Shown piece after piece: positions 41,884-50,988 of a stretch of 50,988 nucleotides of DNA. How positions within the stretch are numbered: the first letter of the stretch is position 1; each line of letters starts with the position of its first letter. Under the pieces are notes generated by a model. That model saw only the letters and a program-made list of their open reading frames with translations. It ran no database searches and was not told the DNA's origin. This DNA comes from Microbacterium resistens NBRC 103078 (GTDB taxonomy: Bacteria > Actinomycetota > Actinomycetes > Actinomycetales > Microbacteriaceae), in the NCBI RefSeq assembly GCF_001552355.1, contig NZ_BCRA01000012.1, forward strand, positions 1 to 50,988. The letters run 5' to 3'. Both the position numbers and the translations under genes were made by a program.

Positions 41884-44030
41884 GACGGCGCCCCCGCCTC
41901 CGCGACGGACTGCGCCTGGATCGCCGTGATCGCGATCGTGTTCACGATGTCCTCGACGAGCGCCCCGCGGGAGAGATCGTTGATCGGCCGGTTCAGGCCC
42001 TGCAGCACCGGTCCGACGGCCACGGCGCCCGCGGAGCGCTGCACCGCCTTGTAGGTGTTGTTGCCGGTGTTGAGATCGGGGAACACGAACACCGTCGCCC
42101 GCCCCGCCACCGCCGACCCCGGCATCTTCGCCCGTGCCACGGCGGCGTCCGCGGCCGCGTCGTACTGGATCGGTCCCTCCACCGCGAGCTCGGGGGCGCG
42201 CTCGCGGACCAGGGCCGTCGCCTCGCGCACCTTCTCCACGTCCGCCCCGGACCCGGACTCCCCCGTCGAGTAGGAGAGCATGGCGATCCGCGGATCGATG
42301 CCGAACTGGCCCGCGGTCGCCGCCGACGAGATCGCGATGTCCGCGAGCTGGGTGCTGGTGGGATCGGGGATCACCGCGCAGTCCCCGTACACGAGCACGC
42401 GGTCGGCCAGTGCCATGAAGAAGACCGACGACACCACCGAGACACCGGGGCGCGTCTTGATGATCTCGAACGCCGGGCGGATCGTGTGGGCGGTCGTGTG
42501 CGCCGCGCCGGACACCATTCCGTCCGCCATCCCGAGGTGGACCATCATCGTGCCGAAATAGGACACGTCGGTGACGGTGTCCGCGGCCTGCCCCACCGTG
42601 ACGCCCTTGTGCGCACGCAGTCGGGCGTACTCCTCGGCGAACCGGGCGACGAGCGCCGGATCCGTCGGCGACACGATCCGGGCCGCGTGCAGGTCCACGC
42701 CGAGCTCCTGGGCGCGGCTGCGCACCGCGCTCTCCTCGCCGAGGATCACGAGATCGGCGATGCCGCGGCCGAGGACCACGCCGGCGGCCCGCAGGACCCG
42801 GTCGTCGTCCCCTTCGGGCAGCACGATCGTGCGCCGCTGGGCCCGCGCCCGTTCGAACAGCTCGTACTGGAACATCAGCGGCGTGACGACGCTGGAGTGG
42901 GCGACACCGAGCACGTCGATCAGCGCGGGCACGTCGACGTGACGCTCGAACAGCGCCAGCGCGCGGTCGGCCCGATGCGGTGCGTCGACGGACAGCCGGC
43001 CCGGCGTGTTCATCACGCGGACGGTCGTGTCGTAGGTGCCGAGATCCGTCGCGATGATCGGCAGCCTCGGGCCCAGGCCGTCCATGAGCCGGTCGACGGG
43101 CTCGGGCACGGCGAAGGGCCCGTTGAGCACGATCGCCGACACGGACGGGAAGGTCCCGGAGGCCTGCGCGAGCAGGGTCGCCAGAAGCACGTCGGCACGG
43201 TCGGCGGGGATCACGACGACCGCGCTGTCGAGCAGGCGCGGCAGTACGTTCACCATCGACATCCCGGCGATCACGACCTCCTGCACGTCACGGTCCAGGA
43301 GCGCCTCGTCCCCGCGCAGCAGCGTGCCGCCGAGGGAGCGCAGCACACCGCGGACGGAGGGCGCGACGAGCGACCGGTCCTCCGGCAGCGCCCAGACGGG
43401 GATCGCGGTTCCCTCCTCCCCGGCACCGCCGGAGAGGACTCCGCGGATCGCCGCCACGATGTCGTCGAGGCGCTCGCCGTCGGCCCGGTTCGCGACGATC
43501 GCGGCGAGCTCGGCGCGCTCTTCGGCGAGCTCGGCCAGGGCCAGAGCGGCGATCTGCGCCATGTGCTCCGGCGTGCGGGCGGCGGTGACGCCCAGCTGCT
43601 CCCCGTGCCCCTGGTGCTCGCGACCGCCCAGCACCAGGAGCACGGGCGCGCCGAGGTTCGCCGCGATGCGCGCGTTCATCCCCAGCTCGGCGGGACTGGC
43701 GACGTCCGTGTAGTCGCTGCCCAGGATCACCACGGCGTCGCACTGCGCCTGCACGGCCCGGTACCGCTCGACGATGCGTCCGAGCGCGGCGTCCGGGTCC
43801 CGTCGCAACTCGTCGTAGGTGACCCCGATCGCCTCCTCCGCGCCGATCTCGACGCCGTCCCGGGCCAGCAGCATCTCGAGCACGTCGTCGGCCCCGTCCG
43901 CCGAGCGCGTGATCGGGCGGAAGACGCCGACCCGGGGCGTCGCGCGTCGGAGCGCATCGATCACGCCCAACGCGATCACGGACTTCCCGGAATGGCCTTC
44001 GACCGACGTGATGAGGATGCTCTGCGTCAC
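41880..44030 (-). CDS. pta: Phosphate acetyltransferase, long form
   Basis: 716 residues: an N-terminal P-loop BioD-like domain (S-V-E-G-H-S-G-K-S at ~9-17), a DRTGG-type middle domain and the C-terminal PTA domain from ~390 (T-I-V-L-P-E-G-D-D-D-R-V-L-R-A). It interconverts acetyl-CoA and acetyl phosphate. First gene of the pta-ackA operon. Confidence 0.97.
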   Translation of the reverse strand: MTQSILITSVEGHSGKSVIALGVIDALRRATPRVGVFRPITRSADGADDVLEMLLARDGVEIGAEEAIGVTYDELRRDPDAALGRIVERYRAVQAQCDAVVILGSDYTDVASPAELGMNARIAANLGAPVLLVLGGREHQGHGEQLGVTAARTPEHMAQIAALALAELAEERAELAAIVANRADGERLDDIVAAIRGVLSGGAGEEGTAIPVWALPEDRSLVAPSVRGVLRSLGGTLLRGDEALLDRDVQEVVIAGMSMVNVLPRLLDSAVVVIPADRADVLLATLLAQASGTFPSVSAIVLNGPFAVPEPVDRLMDGLGPRLPIIATDLGTYDTTVRVMNTPGRLSVDAPHRADRALALFERHVDVPALIDVLGVAHSSVVTPLMFQYELFERARAQRRTIVLPEGDDDRVLRAAGVVLGRGIADLVILGEESAVRSRAQELGVDLHAARIVSPTDPALVARFAEEYARLRAHKGVTVGQAADTVTDVSYFGTMMVHLGMADGMVSGAAHTTAHTIRPAFEIIKTRPGVSVVSSVFFMALADRVLVYGDCAVIPDPTSTQLADIAISSAATAGQFGIDPRIAMLSYSTGESGSGADVEKVREATALVRERAPELAVEGPIQYDAAADAAVARAKMPGSAVAGRATVFVFPDLNTGNNTYKAVQRSAGAVAVGPVLQGLNRPINDLSRGALVEDIVNTIAITAIQAQSVAEAGAPS

Positions 44031-44091
44031 CGTCCCAGGCTACGGCGCCGGCGCTGTCGGGGCGAGGCGCATCCGCCGGGACAAGCGCGCC

Positions 44092-44676
44092 TCAGGCGGT
44101 CGTCCAGCCGAACCGCCGCTGCAGCACCGCGGCGACCCGATCGAACCGGCGACGGTCCAGCGCCGCGGCCTCGCGCCGCATCCCGTCCCGGTGGACGCTG
44201 TAGAGCTGGTCGACGTCCACCCAGGACTCCCGGCCCTGCGAATCCCAGGCGCCCGTCCCGATCGAGAGGTAGTCCCGATCGCGGTCGTGCGACTTGCTCG
44301 TGAGCTTGACCGCGTAGACGCGATCGGTGCCGTGCTTCGCGATCACGAGCACCGGGCGGTCCTTGCCGCGTCCGTCCCGCTCCGCGAACGGCACCCACGT
44401 CCAGATGATCTCGCCCGCGTCCGGCTCCCCGTCGCGGTCCGGACGGTACTCGAGGGCGAGCCCGGTCACCGCGCGCGGATCGAGCTCCACGGTCTCGGTG
44501 CCGCCGCCGCGCCCCGGCGACGCAGCGATGGATCCGCCGGGACGCACCGCAGGGCTCGACGCGACGCCGTTGTCGCGTCGAGCCTCGGCGGAGCGGGAGG
44601 TCAGGGCCCGGAGCACCGCCACCCCCGCTTCCACCAGCGCGGAGAGGATGCCGTTGCCGTTGCCCGTTCTACTCAC
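44092..44676 (-). CDS. PemK/MazF-like domain protein without antitoxin
   Basis: 194 residues. The N-terminal ~80 residues are low complexity. The C-terminal ~110 residues show the PemK-like fold: E-I-I-W-T-W-V-P-F, R-P-V-L-V-I-A-K, Y-A-V-K-L-T-S-K and W-V-D-V-D-Q-L-Y-S-V. No antitoxin gene adjoins. The family occurs as a single conserved gene in actinobacteria, so a domesticated role is more likely than a toxin. Confidence 0.75.
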   Translation of the reverse strand: MSRTGNGNGILSALVEAGVAVLRALTSRSAEARRDNGVASSPAVRPGGSIAASPGRGGGTETVELDPRAVTGLALEYRPDRDGEPDAGEIIWTWVPFAERDGRGKDRPVLVIAKHGTDRVYAVKLTSKSHDRDRDYLSIGTGAWDSQGRESWVDVDQLYSVHRDGMRREAAALDRRRFDRVAAVLQRRFGWTTA

Positions 44677-44735
44677 GACGACACCCTATCCGCGCTCCGC
44701 CCGCCGGCCGCTCAACCGCGGGCGGAGCAGGCTGC

Positions 44736-45971
44736 TCACGAGGTGAGCGCGTAGCCCTCCTCGCCGTGGACGACCAGGTCGACCCCCGCGATCTCGTCCT
44801 CGCCGGTGACCCGGAACCCGATCGTCTTCTCGATCGCGAAGCCGATCGCCAGCGCGACGACGAAGGAGTAGACCAGCACTCCGCCGGAGGCGATGACCTG
44901 CACGGCCAGGAGCCGCAGGTCGCCGCCGGTGAACAGCCCCTGCCCGGTCGCGAAGAAGCCGAGATAGATCGTGCCGAGCAGACCGCCGATGAGGTGGATG
45001 CCCACGACATCCAGGGAGTCGTCGTAGCCGAGGCGGAACTTCAGCTCCACCGCCAGCGCGCACGCGACGCCGGCCAGCGCGCCGAGGAGCAGCGCCCATC
45101 CCGGGTCCAGGTTCGCGCAGGCGGGGGTGATCGCCACGAGGCCCGCGACGGCGCCGGACACCGCGCCCACCGACGTGGGCTTGCCGTCCTTGATCTTCTC
45201 CACGAGGATCCACCCGAGGATCGCCGCGGCCGTCGCGCCCAGCGTGTTGATCGCGATCAGGCCGACCTTGCCCATGTCCTCGGACACCCATTCGGCGCCG
45301 GCGTTGAACCCGAACCACCCGAACCACAGCAGCGCCGCCCCCAGGAGCGTCAGCGGGACGTTGTGCGGCTTCTGGATCCCCTTCTGGAACCCGATGCGCT
45401 TGCCGAGGACGATGGAGAGCGCCAGCGCCGCAGCGCCGGCGTTGATGTGCACCGCCGTGCCGCCGGCGTAGTCGATCACGGCGATCCCGCTGTCCTCCCC
45501 GAACAGGGTCGTCCCGAGGTTCATGATCCAGCCGCCGCCCCAGACCCATGCGGCGATCGGGAAGTACCCCAGCGTCGCGAACACGCCGACGAAGATCAGC
45601 CACGGACCAAACTTGGCCCTGTCCGCGATGGCGCCCGAGATCAGGGCGACCGTGATGATCGCGAACGTGGCGCCGTACGCGACCGTGAGGAGGGAGACGT
45701 TGGCCTCCGGCGACGCCGCGATCGACGCGAGCCCGAAGTCGGCGAACGGGTTGCCGGCGAACGCACCGGGATCCGACACGGCGCTCATCGAGGATCCGTA
45801 GAGGATCCAGAGGACGGCCACCAGGCCGATCGACCCGAAGCTCATCATCATCATGCTGACGACGCTCTTGGCCTTCACCAGACCGCCGTAGAAGAACGCC
45901 ACGCCGGGCGTCATCAGCAGCACGAGTGCCGTCGCGGTCACGCCCCAGGCGATGTTCCCCGGTGCATCCAT
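44736..45971 (-). CDS. amt: Ammonium transporter
   Basis: About 411 residues. I chose ATG 45971 (GAGG seven bases upstream); in-frame ATGs at 45977 and 45986 lack ribosome sites. Eleven membrane helices; family motifs F-F-Y-G-G-L-V-K-A-K near 30, D-Y-A-G-G-T-A-V-H-I-N-A-G at ~165 and V-V-G-I-H-L-I-G-G-L at ~325 with the two pore His residues. No glnK/glnB gene is adjacent. Confidence 0.95.
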   Translation of the reverse strand: MDAPGNIAWGVTATALVLLMTPGVAFFYGGLVKAKSVVSMMMMSFGSIGLVAVLWILYGSSMSAVSDPGAFAGNPFADFGLASIAASPEANVSLLTVAYGATFAIITVALISGAIADRAKFGPWLIFVGVFATLGYFPIAAWVWGGGWIMNLGTTLFGEDSGIAVIDYAGGTAVHINAGAAALALSIVLGKRIGFQKGIQKPHNVPLTLLGAALLWFGWFGFNAGAEWVSEDMGKVGLIAINTLGATAAAILGWILVEKIKDGKPTSVGAVSGAVAGLVAITPACANLDPGWALLLGALAGVACALAVELKFRLGYDDSLDVVGIHLIGGLLGTIYLGFFATGQGLFTGGDLRLLAVQVIASGGVLVYSFVVALAIGFAIEKTIGFRVTGEDEIAGVDLVVHGEEGYALTS

Positions 45972-46085
45972 GTCCATACCTCGCATTTCGGAAAGAGTGA
46001 CCCCAGTGTGGCGAGGTCGCGTTTCCGCCGAGGACGCGCGGTGTTGCGCGCGGGTTACAGGAGCGGCTCCGGTGTGAACAGCGTG

Positions 46086-47150
46086 TTACGCGGCGAGCGG
46101 GCCGGCGGGCGTGCGCTCGGCGTGCGTGAGGGCGTTGAGACGGGAGATGGCGCGCAGGTACTTCTTGCGGTAGCCCCCGGCGAGCATCTCCGGGGAGAAC
46201 ACCTCGTCCAGGGACACCCCCGTGGCCGCGATGGGGATCTGCGCGTCGTAGGCGCGGTCGACGAACGCGACGAACCGCAGCGCCTCGGACTGGTCCGTGA
46301 GCTGGTGCACGGCGCGCAGACCCAGCACGCCGACCCCCTCCACGAGGCGGATGTACCGCGACGGGTGCACGCGCGCGAGGTGCCGGATCACGTCGTCGAA
46401 GGCGTCGTCGGACACGCAGGCCGTCTCCGCGTGCCGCGCGAGCTCCGCGCTGTACTCCGCGTCGTCGAGCACCACCGCATGCCCGTCCAGCGCCCGCTGA
46501 CGGAAGTCCACGCCGTCGATCCGGATGGTCTCGAAGCTGTCGGCCATCTGGTGGATCTCGCGCAGGAAGTCCTGTGCGGCGAACCGCCCCTCCCCCAGCG
46601 CGTTCGGCGGTGTGTTGGAGGTGGCGGCGAGACGGGTCCCGGAACCGACCAGTTCCCCGAGGAGCCGAGTCATCACCATGGTGTCGCCGGGATCGTCGAG
46701 CTCGAACTCGTCGATGCACAGCAGGTCGGCTCCGCGCAGGAGGTCGACGGTGTTCTTGTAGCCGAGGGCGCCGACGAGCGCGGTGTACTCGATGAAGGAC
46801 CCGAAGTACTTCCGGCGTGCGGGCATCGCGTGGTAGATCGAGGCCAGCAGGTGGGTCTTGCCGACGCCGAAGCCGCCGTCGAGGTAGACCCCGGGCTTCG
46901 TCTCCGGCTCCTTGGGCGCCCGGCGGAACAGCCCCGCCCGCTTGACCGGGGCGCTCCCGCCCGCGAAGCGCATCAGCGTCTGCTTCGCGTCCTCCTGCGA
47001 GGGATAGGCGGGGTCCGACCGGTAGCTGTCGAAGGTGGCCTCGTCGAACTGGGGCGGCGGGACGAGGCTCGCGAGCATCTCGGTCCCGGTGACCTGCGGC
47101 TGACGGTCGGTGAGGTGGACGATGCCGGGTCGGGCCGTCTGTTCGGTCAT
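46086..47150 (-). CDS. zapE: Cell division protein ZapE (AFG1-like ATPase)
   Basis: 354 residues. Walker [10 protein letters not shown] at ~92-100, Walker [10 protein letters not shown], and F-x-S-P-E-M-L-A-G near the C-terminus. Matches the ZapE/AFG1-like ATPase family, in Gram-negatives tied to the Z-ring. Divergent from the sulfurtransferase gene; the 130-base gap holds both promoters. Confidence 0.92.
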   Translation of the reverse strand: MTEQTARPGIVHLTDRQPQVTGTEMLASLVPPPQFDEATFDSYRSDPAYPSQEDAKQTLMRFAGGSAPVKRAGLFRRAPKEPETKPGVYLDGGFGVGKTHLLASIYHAMPARRKYFGSFIEYTALVGALGYKNTVDLLRGADLLCIDEFELDDPGDTMVMTRLLGELVGSGTRLAATSNTPPNALGEGRFAAQDFLREIHQMADSFETIRIDGVDFRQRALDGHAVVLDDAEYSAELARHAETACVSDDAFDDVIRHLARVHPSRYIRLVEGVGVLGLRAVHQLTDQSEALRFVAFVDRAYDAQIPIAATGVSLDEVFSPEMLAGGYRKKYLRAISRLNALTHAERTPAGPLAA

Positions 47151-47280
47151 GCGAATCCTGTGTCGAAGTCTTACGGAACGACCCCGTCGCGCCGCGCGGC
47201 GCTCTAGGGTCGGAGAGACGGATCCACACTACGCCGTCCCCGCACCGAACCCGCCCGCGCACCACATCGAGGAGCCCGCC

Positions 47281-48177
47281 GTGACCGTCGAGATCGACAC
47301 CTCATCCGCCAAGTTCGCCGAGTACGCCGAACCCGGACGACTCGTGACGACCGAATGGCTGGCCGCGCATCTCGGCGATGAGGGACTCGTCGTCGTCGAG
47401 TCCGACGAGGACGTGCTGCTCTACGAGACCGGGCACATCCCCGGCGCCGTCAAGGTCGACTGGCACACCGAGCTGAACGACCCGGTGGTCCGCGACTACG
47501 TGGACGGACAAGGCTTCGCCGACCTGCTCAGCCGGAAGGGCATCGCGCGCGACGACACCGTGGTCATCTACGGCGACAAGAACAACTGGTGGGCCGCCTA
47601 CGCCCTCTGGGTCTTCTCCCTGTTCGGTCACGAGGACGTGCGGCTGCTGGACGGAGGCCGGGACCGCTGGATCGCGGAGGGGCGCGAGCTCACCACCGAC
47701 GCCCCGGACCGGGACCGCACCGACTACCCGGTGGTGGAGCGGGACGACACCGTCCTTCGCGCCTACAAGGACGACGTCAAGGCGTTCCTCGGGAAGGGAC
47801 CGCTCATCGACGTGCGTTCCCCCGAGGAGTACAGCGGTGAGCGCACCTCGGCACCCGCGTACCCCGAGGAGGGCGCGCTGCGCGCCGGCCACATCCCCAC
47901 GGCGCAGAGCGTGCCGTGGGCGAAGGCGGTGGCGGAGGACGGCGGATTCCGCCCTCGCGCCGAGCTCGAGGCGATCTACCGCGACGGCGCCGGCCTGTCG
48001 GACGGAGACGCGATCATCGCGTACTGCCGCATCGGTGAGCGCTCCAGTCACACCTGGTTCGTCCTCAAGCATCTTCTCGGCTTCGACGACGTCCGCAACT
48101 ACGACGGCTCGTGGACCGAGTGGGGCAGCGCCGTGCGCGTCCCGATCGTGACGGGCTCCGAGCCCGGCACCGTGTGA
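47281..48177 (+). CDS. Thiosulfate/3-mercaptopyruvate sulfurtransferase
   Basis: 298 residues from GTG 47281 (earlier codons overlap zapE). Two rhodanese domains; the N-terminal one lacks the Cys, the C-terminal one has the active-site loop [12 protein letters not shown]. It transfers sulfane sulfur. The sufE gene follows closely, suggesting a link to cysteine sulfur handling. Confidence 0.93.
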   Translation: MTVEIDTSSAKFAEYAEPGRLVTTEWLAAHLGDEGLVVVESDEDVLLYETGHIPGAVKVDWHTELNDPVVRDYVDGQGFADLLSRKGIARDDTVVIYGDKNNWWAAYALWVFSLFGHEDVRLLDGGRDRWIAEGRELTTDAPDRDRTDYPVVERDDTVLRAYKDDVKAFLGKGPLIDVRSPEEYSGERTSAPAYPEEGALRAGHIPTAQSVPWAKAVAEDGGFRPRAELEAIYRDGAGLSDGDAIIAYCRIGERSSHTWFVLKHLLGFDDVRNYDGSWTEWGSAVRVPIVTGSEPGTV

Positions 48178-48196
48178 GCGTGGGAGAATGGCGGGG

Positions 48197-48646
48197 ATGA
48201 CCGCCACGCTTCCGAACGCCCTCGCCGAGATCCGCGACGAGTTCCTCGAACTGCCCGAGTCCGAGCGGCTTCAGCTGCTCCTCGAGTTCTCCGGCGAGCT
48301 TCCCGACGTCCCCGCGGAGGTGGCGGATCACCCGGAGATGTGCGAACGCGTCGCCGAGTGCCAGTCGCCGGTGTACATCTACGTCGCGGTCGAGGACGGC
48401 GCCGTCGCGATGCACGCGACGGCGCCCGCCGAGGCGCCGACCACGCGCGGCTTCGCCAGCATCCTCGTCCAGGGGCTCACGGGTCTCAGCCCCGAGGAGG
48501 CGTTGGCGATCCCCGACGACTACCCGCAGTCGATCGGGCTGACGCGCGCCGTCTCGCCGCTGCGGATCGCGGGGATGACCGGCATGCTGATGCGCGCCAA
48601 GCGACAGATCCGGGAGCGCACCGGGATCAGCCCCGCCGCGCGCTGA
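48197..48646 (+). CDS. sufE: SufE family protein
   Basis: 149 residues from ATG 48197; an ATG at 48188 is possible but too near the ribosome site. The catalytic Cys lies in R-V-A-E-C-Q-S-P-V-Y at ~50. SufE-type proteins accept sulfur from a cysteine desulfurase. Co-oriented with the sulfurtransferase gene, 19 bases away. Confidence 0.9.
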   Translation: MTATLPNALAEIRDEFLELPESERLQLLLEFSGELPDVPAEVADHPEMCERVAECQSPVYIYVAVEDGAVAMHATAPAEAPTTRGFASILVQGLTGLSPEEALAIPDDYPQSIGLTRAVSPLRIAGMTGMLMRAKRQIRERTGISPAAR

Positions 48647-48659
48647 GGCACGGGGGCGG

Positions 48660-49823
48660 TCACGCCTCGGTGAGACCCTGCTCGGCCAGCCACGATGTGA
48701 TCGCTTCCGACCAGCGGTTCTGGTCGTAGTTCCACAGTTTCGTGTGCCGCGCCCCGGAGAACGCCGGCATCGTGACGAGATCCGGGCGCGCGGCGGCCAG
48801 GGCGTGCGAGGCGTCCGCGGGCACGAACCCGTCGTCGTCGCTGTGCAGCACGAGCATCGGCACCGAGAGCTCGCCGGCCCGGGCGACCATGTCGAGGTCG
48901 TCGAAGGGGATCGCCTGCTCCGCTCCGCTCAGCCGGGCGCTCCACTCGCGCGACAGCGCGTCCATCGCCAGCCGGGGCAGCGGATCCGGCAGCCCCATCC
49001 CCTTCGCCTGATAGCGCAGCACGGTCCGCCAGTCCACGACGGGCGACTCCAGGATCAGACCGGCGATCGCGTCGCGGTGCGCCGACGAGGTCACGGTCTG
49101 CAGGGCGATCGCGCCGCCCATCGACCACCCCATGAGGACGATGCGCTCCGCGCCGTGCCGCAGGGCGTGACCGATCGCCGCGTCCACGTCCCGCCACTCC
49201 GCGGCGCCCAGGGCGTAGGCACCGCCCCGGGTGCGCGGCGCCTCGCCGTCGTTCCGGTAGGAGGTCACGAGGACGGGCAGGCCCGCGGCATGGAGCACCG
49301 GCACCGCCCGCAGGCACTCGGCCCGGGTGGCCCCGCGCCCGTGGACCTGGATGACCCAGGTCGTCGAGGACCCGGGGAAGTACCAGGCCGGACACGGACC
49401 GGCGGGCGTCCCGATGAGGACGGACTCGTACGGGAGATGCAGTTCGCCGGGGCCTGTGTAGTAGATCCCGCTGAACGCGGCGCCGCGATCGAGCTGCGCC
49501 CCCGGCTCGATCTGCGTGAGCAGCTTCCTGCGGACGCTGTGGCCGTCGGCGGCGAGAACGGCGCCGAGCTTCACGTAACCGGGTGTCCCGCCGACGTAGA
49601 GGCCGTACCGGCCAGGGAGCTCCGTATCGGGGGTCCGGGCCAGCTCGATCGTCTGCGCGCCGGTGTCGACGGACAGGATCTCGGTGTCGAGCGCCCGGAT
49701 CGACGGGGTGACCACCTTCCGCGCGATCCGGAGCACGAGTGCGCCGCCGATCGCGCCGCCGACGGCGACGGCTCCCGCAGCCGCCAGGAGCCCGATCGTC
49801 GCGGCGTGCCTGAGACTCTTCAT
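48660..49823 (-). CDS. Alpha/beta hydrolase with N-terminal membrane anchor
   Basis: 387 residues. An N-terminal helix (~8-32) anchors or exports it. The hydrolase domain has V-H-G-R-G (oxyanion region), G-W-S-M-G-G with the nucleophilic Ser, H-S-D-D-D-G-F-V-P with the acid and G-A-R-H-T-K with the His. Substrate unknown. Confidence 0.88.
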   Translation of the reverse strand: MKSLRHAATIGLLAAAGAVAVGGAIGGALVLRIARKVVTPSIRALDTEILSVDTGAQTIELARTPDTELPGRYGLYVGGTPGYVKLGAVLAADGHSVRRKLLTQIEPGAQLDRGAAFSGIYYTGPGELHLPYESVLIGTPAGPCPAWYFPGSSTTWVIQVHGRGATRAECLRAVPVLHAAGLPVLVTSYRNDGEAPRTRGGAYALGAAEWRDVDAAIGHALRHGAERIVLMGWSMGGAIALQTVTSSAHRDAIAGLILESPVVDWRTVLRYQAKGMGLPDPLPRLAMDALSREWSARLSGAEQAIPFDDLDMVARAGELSVPMLVLHSDDDGFVPADASHALAAARPDLVTMPAFSGARHTKLWNYDQNRWSEAITSWLAEQGLTEA

Positions 49824-49848
49824 CGCCTCCTGACTCTAGTCTGTCCGC

Positions 49849-50430
49849 GTGGACGCTCACCCCGGATCCGACGACGCCTTCGCGCGTGCGGCGACGGAGG
49901 TGCGCGCGATCCGCTTCCGCTCGGACATCGTCGTCCGCGAGATCCCGGCCCCGGCCGGGCTCGCCCCGTCCTCGCTGGCGCTCGCCGCTGATGTGCGGCC
50001 CGACGACGACGGCGACTCCATCTACGGCAGCGGGCGGTTCGTCCTGCTGCACGACCCCGCCGAGCCGGACGCCTGGGGCGGACCATGGCGGATCGTCTCG
50101 TTCGCGCAGGCGCCGCTGGAGCCCGAGATCGGCACCGATCCCCTATTGTCGGACGTCGCGTGGTCCTGGCTGATCGACGCCCTCGACTCCCGGGGCGCCG
50201 AGTATCACTCCGCGTCGGGGACCTCGACCAAGACGCTGTCGAAGGGGTTCGGCGGACTCGCCGCAGAGGGGGACGGCGCGCAGATCGAGCTGCGCGCGTC
50301 GTGGTCGCCGGACGGGGCGCTGACCCCGCATGCGGAGGCCTGGGCGGAGCTGGTCGGAATGCTCGCGGGACTGCCGCCGGGCTCGGAGAACATCGCCGTG
50401 TTCGGCGCCAGGAGAACCCTTCGTGACTGA
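49849..50430 (+). CDS. DUF3000 family protein
   Basis: 193 residues from GTG 49849. Matches the actinobacterial DUF3000 family by its order of motifs (F-R-S-D-I-V-V-R-E-I-P-A-P at ~23, V-A-W-S-W-L at ~103, S-K-G-F-G-G at ~130). Conserved upstream of an RNase D-like gene, as here; its stop overlaps that gene. Confidence 0.85.
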   Translation: MDAHPGSDDAFARAATEVRAIRFRSDIVVREIPAPAGLAPSSLALAADVRPDDDGDSIYGSGRFVLLHDPAEPDAWGGPWRIVSFAQAPLEPEIGTDPLLSDVAWSWLIDALDSRGAEYHSASGTSTKTLSKGFGGLAAEGDGAQIELRASWSPDGALTPHAEAWAELVGMLAGLPPGSENIAVFGARRTLRD

Positions 50431-50988
50431 GTTCGTCGTCATCGACACCCCCGTCGACTTCGCCGAGGCCTGCCGCCGTCTCGCCGCCGGCAGCGGCCCG
50501 GCCGCCGTCGACGTCGAGCGGGCGTCCGGTTTCCGCTATTCGCAGCGCGCCTACCTCGTGCAGGTGTTCCGCCGGGACGCGGGGGTCTTCCTCTTCGACC
50601 CGATCGCCATCCCCGACTTCGCCCCGCTCCAGGAGGCCCTCGCGGACGAGGAGTGGGTGCTGCACGCCGCGAGTCAGGACCTGCCCTCCCTCCGGGAGCT
50701 CGGCCTGCTGCCGGCCCGTCTGTTCGACACCGAGCTCGCCGGGAGGCTCCTGGGCCACGAACGCGTGGGACTCGCCGCGGAGGTCGAGCACGCCCTCGGC
50801 ATCACGCTCGCGAAGGAGCATTCGGCGGCCGACTGGTCGACCCGGCCGCTGCCGGAGTCCTGGCTCGAGTACGCCGCGCTGGACGTGCTCCATCTCGTGG
50901 ACGTCCGCGACACGCTCGTCGCCGAACTCGAGGAGCAGCACAAGACCGAGTACGCCCGCCAGGAGTTCGAAGCGACCCGGACCCGGCT
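50423..50988 (+). CDS. Ribonuclease D-like 3'-5' exonuclease (C-terminus outside window)
   Basis: 188 complete codons from GTG 50423 (AGGAGAA upstream), open at the window end. DEDD exonuclease: V-D-V-E-R-A-S-G with the first acidic pair, A-A-S-Q-D-L-P-S-L, D-T-E-L-A-G-R-L-L-G, and Y-A-A-L-D-V-L-H-L as motif III. An HRDC domain is expected downstream. Functions in RNA 3'-end trimming. Confidence 0.92.
   Translation, partial: MTEFVVIDTPVDFAEACRRLAAGSGPAAVDVERASGFRYSQRAYLVQVFRRDAGVFLFDPIAIPDFAPLQEALADEEWVLHAASQDLPSLRELGLLPARLFDTELAGRLLGHERVGLAAEVEHALGITLAKEHSAADWSTRPLPESWLEYAALDVLHLVDVRDTLVAELEEQHKTEYARQEFEATRTR

Noticed and set aside
42486..44303. A 605-codon plus-strand frame opposite pta
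   Set aside because: His/Arg/Asp-rich shadow typical of the complement of GC-rich coding DNA; pta is complete on the minus strand.
44686..47265. An 859-codon minus-strand frame running through amt and zapE
   Set aside because: It reads across two well-supported genes in another frame and has the low-complexity Arg-rich look of a shadow.

Overview
The window looks like the chromosome of a high-G+C actinobacterium, most likely Microbacterium or a close relative in the Microbacteriaceae. The right-hand third is ordinary vertically inherited sequence (pta-ackA, amt, zapE, sulfurtransferase-sufE, DUF3000, RNase D). The first ~37.9 kb is an integrative and conjugative element (ICE) that runs off the left edge. 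Genus and family names rest on recognition of protein families, not on a search.

Layout. 1-10034 (minus strand): ICE transfer and maintenance module, namely a TrbL/VirB6-like membrane protein (cut by the window edge), two DUF6112-like small membrane proteins, an M23 peptidase with a lysozyme-like domain, a VirB8/TcpC-like protein, ParB, two unknown proteins, a DUF2637-like protein, a primase-polymerase and an ArdC-like antirestriction protein. One foreign-looking gene (1546-2655) lies in opposite orientation inside this module. 10260-11234: AraC-type regulator. 11366-19614: potassium uptake module kdpFABCDE plus two extra small membrane proteins, bordered by 40-bp imperfect direct repeats. 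19905-22195: an unknown three-gene operon and a membrane protein. 22496-27926: orphan cytosine methyltransferase with a second gene nested in another frame, a possible oriT, the MobF relaxase and a small membrane protein.

27911-31335 is an IS3-family element with 25-bp perfect inverted repeats and a 3-bp target duplication. It has cut the 3' end of the preceding gene, and its own transposase gene is split by a 2.16-kb group II intron: a mobile element in a mobile element in a mobile element. 31336-37859 is accessory cargo of lower G+C: (i) a compact four-gene locus with two tiny overlapping precursor-peptide genes, an ATP-grasp ligase and a membrane protein, which I read as a graspetide (omega-ester/amide RiPP) cluster; (ii) a Thoeris-like anti-phage operon of the TIR plus TM-macro type with an added, translationally coupled HIT hydrolase; (iii) an XRE/ImmA-IrrE regulator-protease with an unknown partner; (iv) a double-HTH protein resembling the C-terminus of a serine recombinase. 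A strong bidirectional terminator at 37927-37958 is followed by chromosomal genes.

The two observations most likely to be new are the graspetide locus with twin precursors (31500-33437) and the TIR/macro/HIT operon (33523-35327). The gene nested inside the methyltransferase gene (22735-23175), with its own Shine-Dalgarno sequence, is third.
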